Below the pieces are notes generated by a model. That model did no database searches, was not told the DNA's origin, and was given only the letters and a program-made list of their open reading frames with translations. Positions 4,726-5,214 of a stretch of DNA of 5,214 bases are shown here, one piece after another. The stretch's first letter is position 1, and each line of letters begins with the position of its first letter. The DNA lies in contig JAHELX010000480.1 of NCBI GenBank assembly GCA_024643945.1, positions 1 through 5,214 on the forward strand, in the 5' to 3' direction. This stretch comes from Anaerolineales bacterium (lineage in GTDB: Bacteria > Chloroflexota > Anaerolineae > 4572-78 > NAK82). The position numbers and the translations under genes were made by a program.

Positions 4726-5214
4726 CTAGCGATTAAGTGCCATATCGGCAATACGAGGCAATATTTCGGCTACGTCATCGTGGATGACTACGTCGGCCCG
4801 GTCATCCAGGTAAGTGGGCTGGTAGTTGACAATGATAAGCCTGGCATCGTGACCAAGGGCCACCAGGGGCAAGTCAGCGACTGGCTCCACCTCCAACGAC
4901 GAGCCGGCAACGAGCATCAGATCACAGGCATTGGTATCTTTTCGGGCGGCGGTCAGCACTTGCAATGGCAGTTGTTCGCCATAGAGAATGACGTTGGGTT
5001 TCAACAACCCGCCACACGTGCAACGAGGCACCTGGCCATCTTCGACGAACTTCTCAATCAAGCTATCGGCAGGCACGGTCCGGTAGCAACGCACGCAGGT
5101 GGCCTCGCGTACGTGACCATGCACTTCGTGTACCTGTTGTGAGCCAGCCCTTTGGTGCAAGCCATCTATGTTTTGAGTAATGATCGCCTTGATCAGGCCG
5201 GCTGCCTCTAATCG
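4726..5214 (-). CDS. Sir2-family NAD-dependent protein deacylase, C-terminal part (5' end outside window)
   Basis: Sirtuins remove acyl groups from protein lysines while consuming NAD+, releasing nicotinamide and O-acyl-ADP-ribose. The frame is open to the window edge and gives 162 C-terminal residues of a protein that is usually around 240-270. The visible part opens in the catalytic core with AIITQNIDGLHQRAGS (10-25), then VHEVHGH (28-34), whose His32 is the expected catalytic base. The zinc ribbon follows: C40-x2-C43 and C65-x-C67. Next are GGLLKPNVILYGEQLP (68-83), AGSSLEVEPVADLP (103-116) and IIVNYQPT (127-134), which bind NAD. YGE replaces the common FGE. The N-terminal Rossmann GxGxS motif is outside the window, so the sirtuin class and acyl preference cannot be assigned. 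It is the upstream partner of the class-V PLP enzyme gene, 44 bp away. The stop is TAG at 4728-4726. Confidence 0.95.
   Translation of the reverse strand, partial: RLEAAGLIKAIITQNIDGLHQRAGSQQVHEVHGHVREATCVRCYRTVPADSLIEKFVEDGQVPRCTCGGLLKPNVILYGEQLPLQVLTAARKDTNACDLMLVAGSSLEVEPVADLPLVALGHDARLIIVNYQPTYLDDRADVVIHDDVAEILPRIADMALNR

Noticed and set aside
1..5214. Defence system, mobile element, CRISPR array or biosynthetic cluster
   Set aside because: The sirtuin fragment was considered as a possible defence SIR2 domain, but it has the catalytic core and zinc ribbon of an ordinary protein deacylase and sits next to a metabolic enzyme. No nuclease, transposase, repeat array or terminal inverted repeat was seen.

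Overview
The window is GC-rich bacterial DNA, densely packed with ordinary housekeeping and metabolic genes. It most resembles a member of the Chloroflexota (Anaerolineae/Caldilineae-like). That placement is an inference from three things recalled from memory and not searched: the style of the EF-P, a small TPR protein with the 'AWLWLSDVVE..EERIVCLENVL' pattern and a C-terminal membrane anchor, and a stand-alone methyltetrahydrofolate methyltransferase domain. No mobile element, CRISPR array, rRNA, tRNA, phage gene or defence gene is visible.

Layout. On the plus strand, positions 2-346 are the 3' end of efp (elongation factor P). A strong GC-rich hairpin follows (372-397), and then a small cysteine-rich protein of unknown function (426-782). 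Every other gene is on the minus strand. Read in the direction of transcription from the right edge they are: the C-terminal part of a Sir2-family NAD-dependent protein deacylase (4726-5214, cut by the window edge); a class-V PLP enzyme of the isopenicillin-N-epimerase/cysteine-desulfurase-like group (3554-4681), closed by a perfect 14-bp hairpin overlapping its stop; then, from a new extended -10 promoter, a TTG-started methyltetrahydrofolate:corrinoid methyltransferase-type protein (2510-3427); a short TPR protein with a C-terminal membrane anchor, overlapping it (2002-2526); and an alanine/serine-glyoxylate aminotransferase-family enzyme (789-1886), perhaps with its own promoter. The last gene meets the cysteine-rich gene tail to tail, 6 bp apart.

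How the genes fit together. The sirtuin and the 3554-4681 enzyme are 44 bp apart and probably cotranscribed. The methyltransferase and the TPR gene are translationally coupled. A folate/corrinoid methyltransferase near a serine/alanine-glyoxylate-type aminotransferase suggests one-carbon/glycine-serine metabolism, but this is only an inference from position. I found no convincing novel multi-gene system. The best leads are the unassigned eight-cysteine protein beside efp, the methyltransferase-TPR coupling, and the regulatory layout at 3428-3557.
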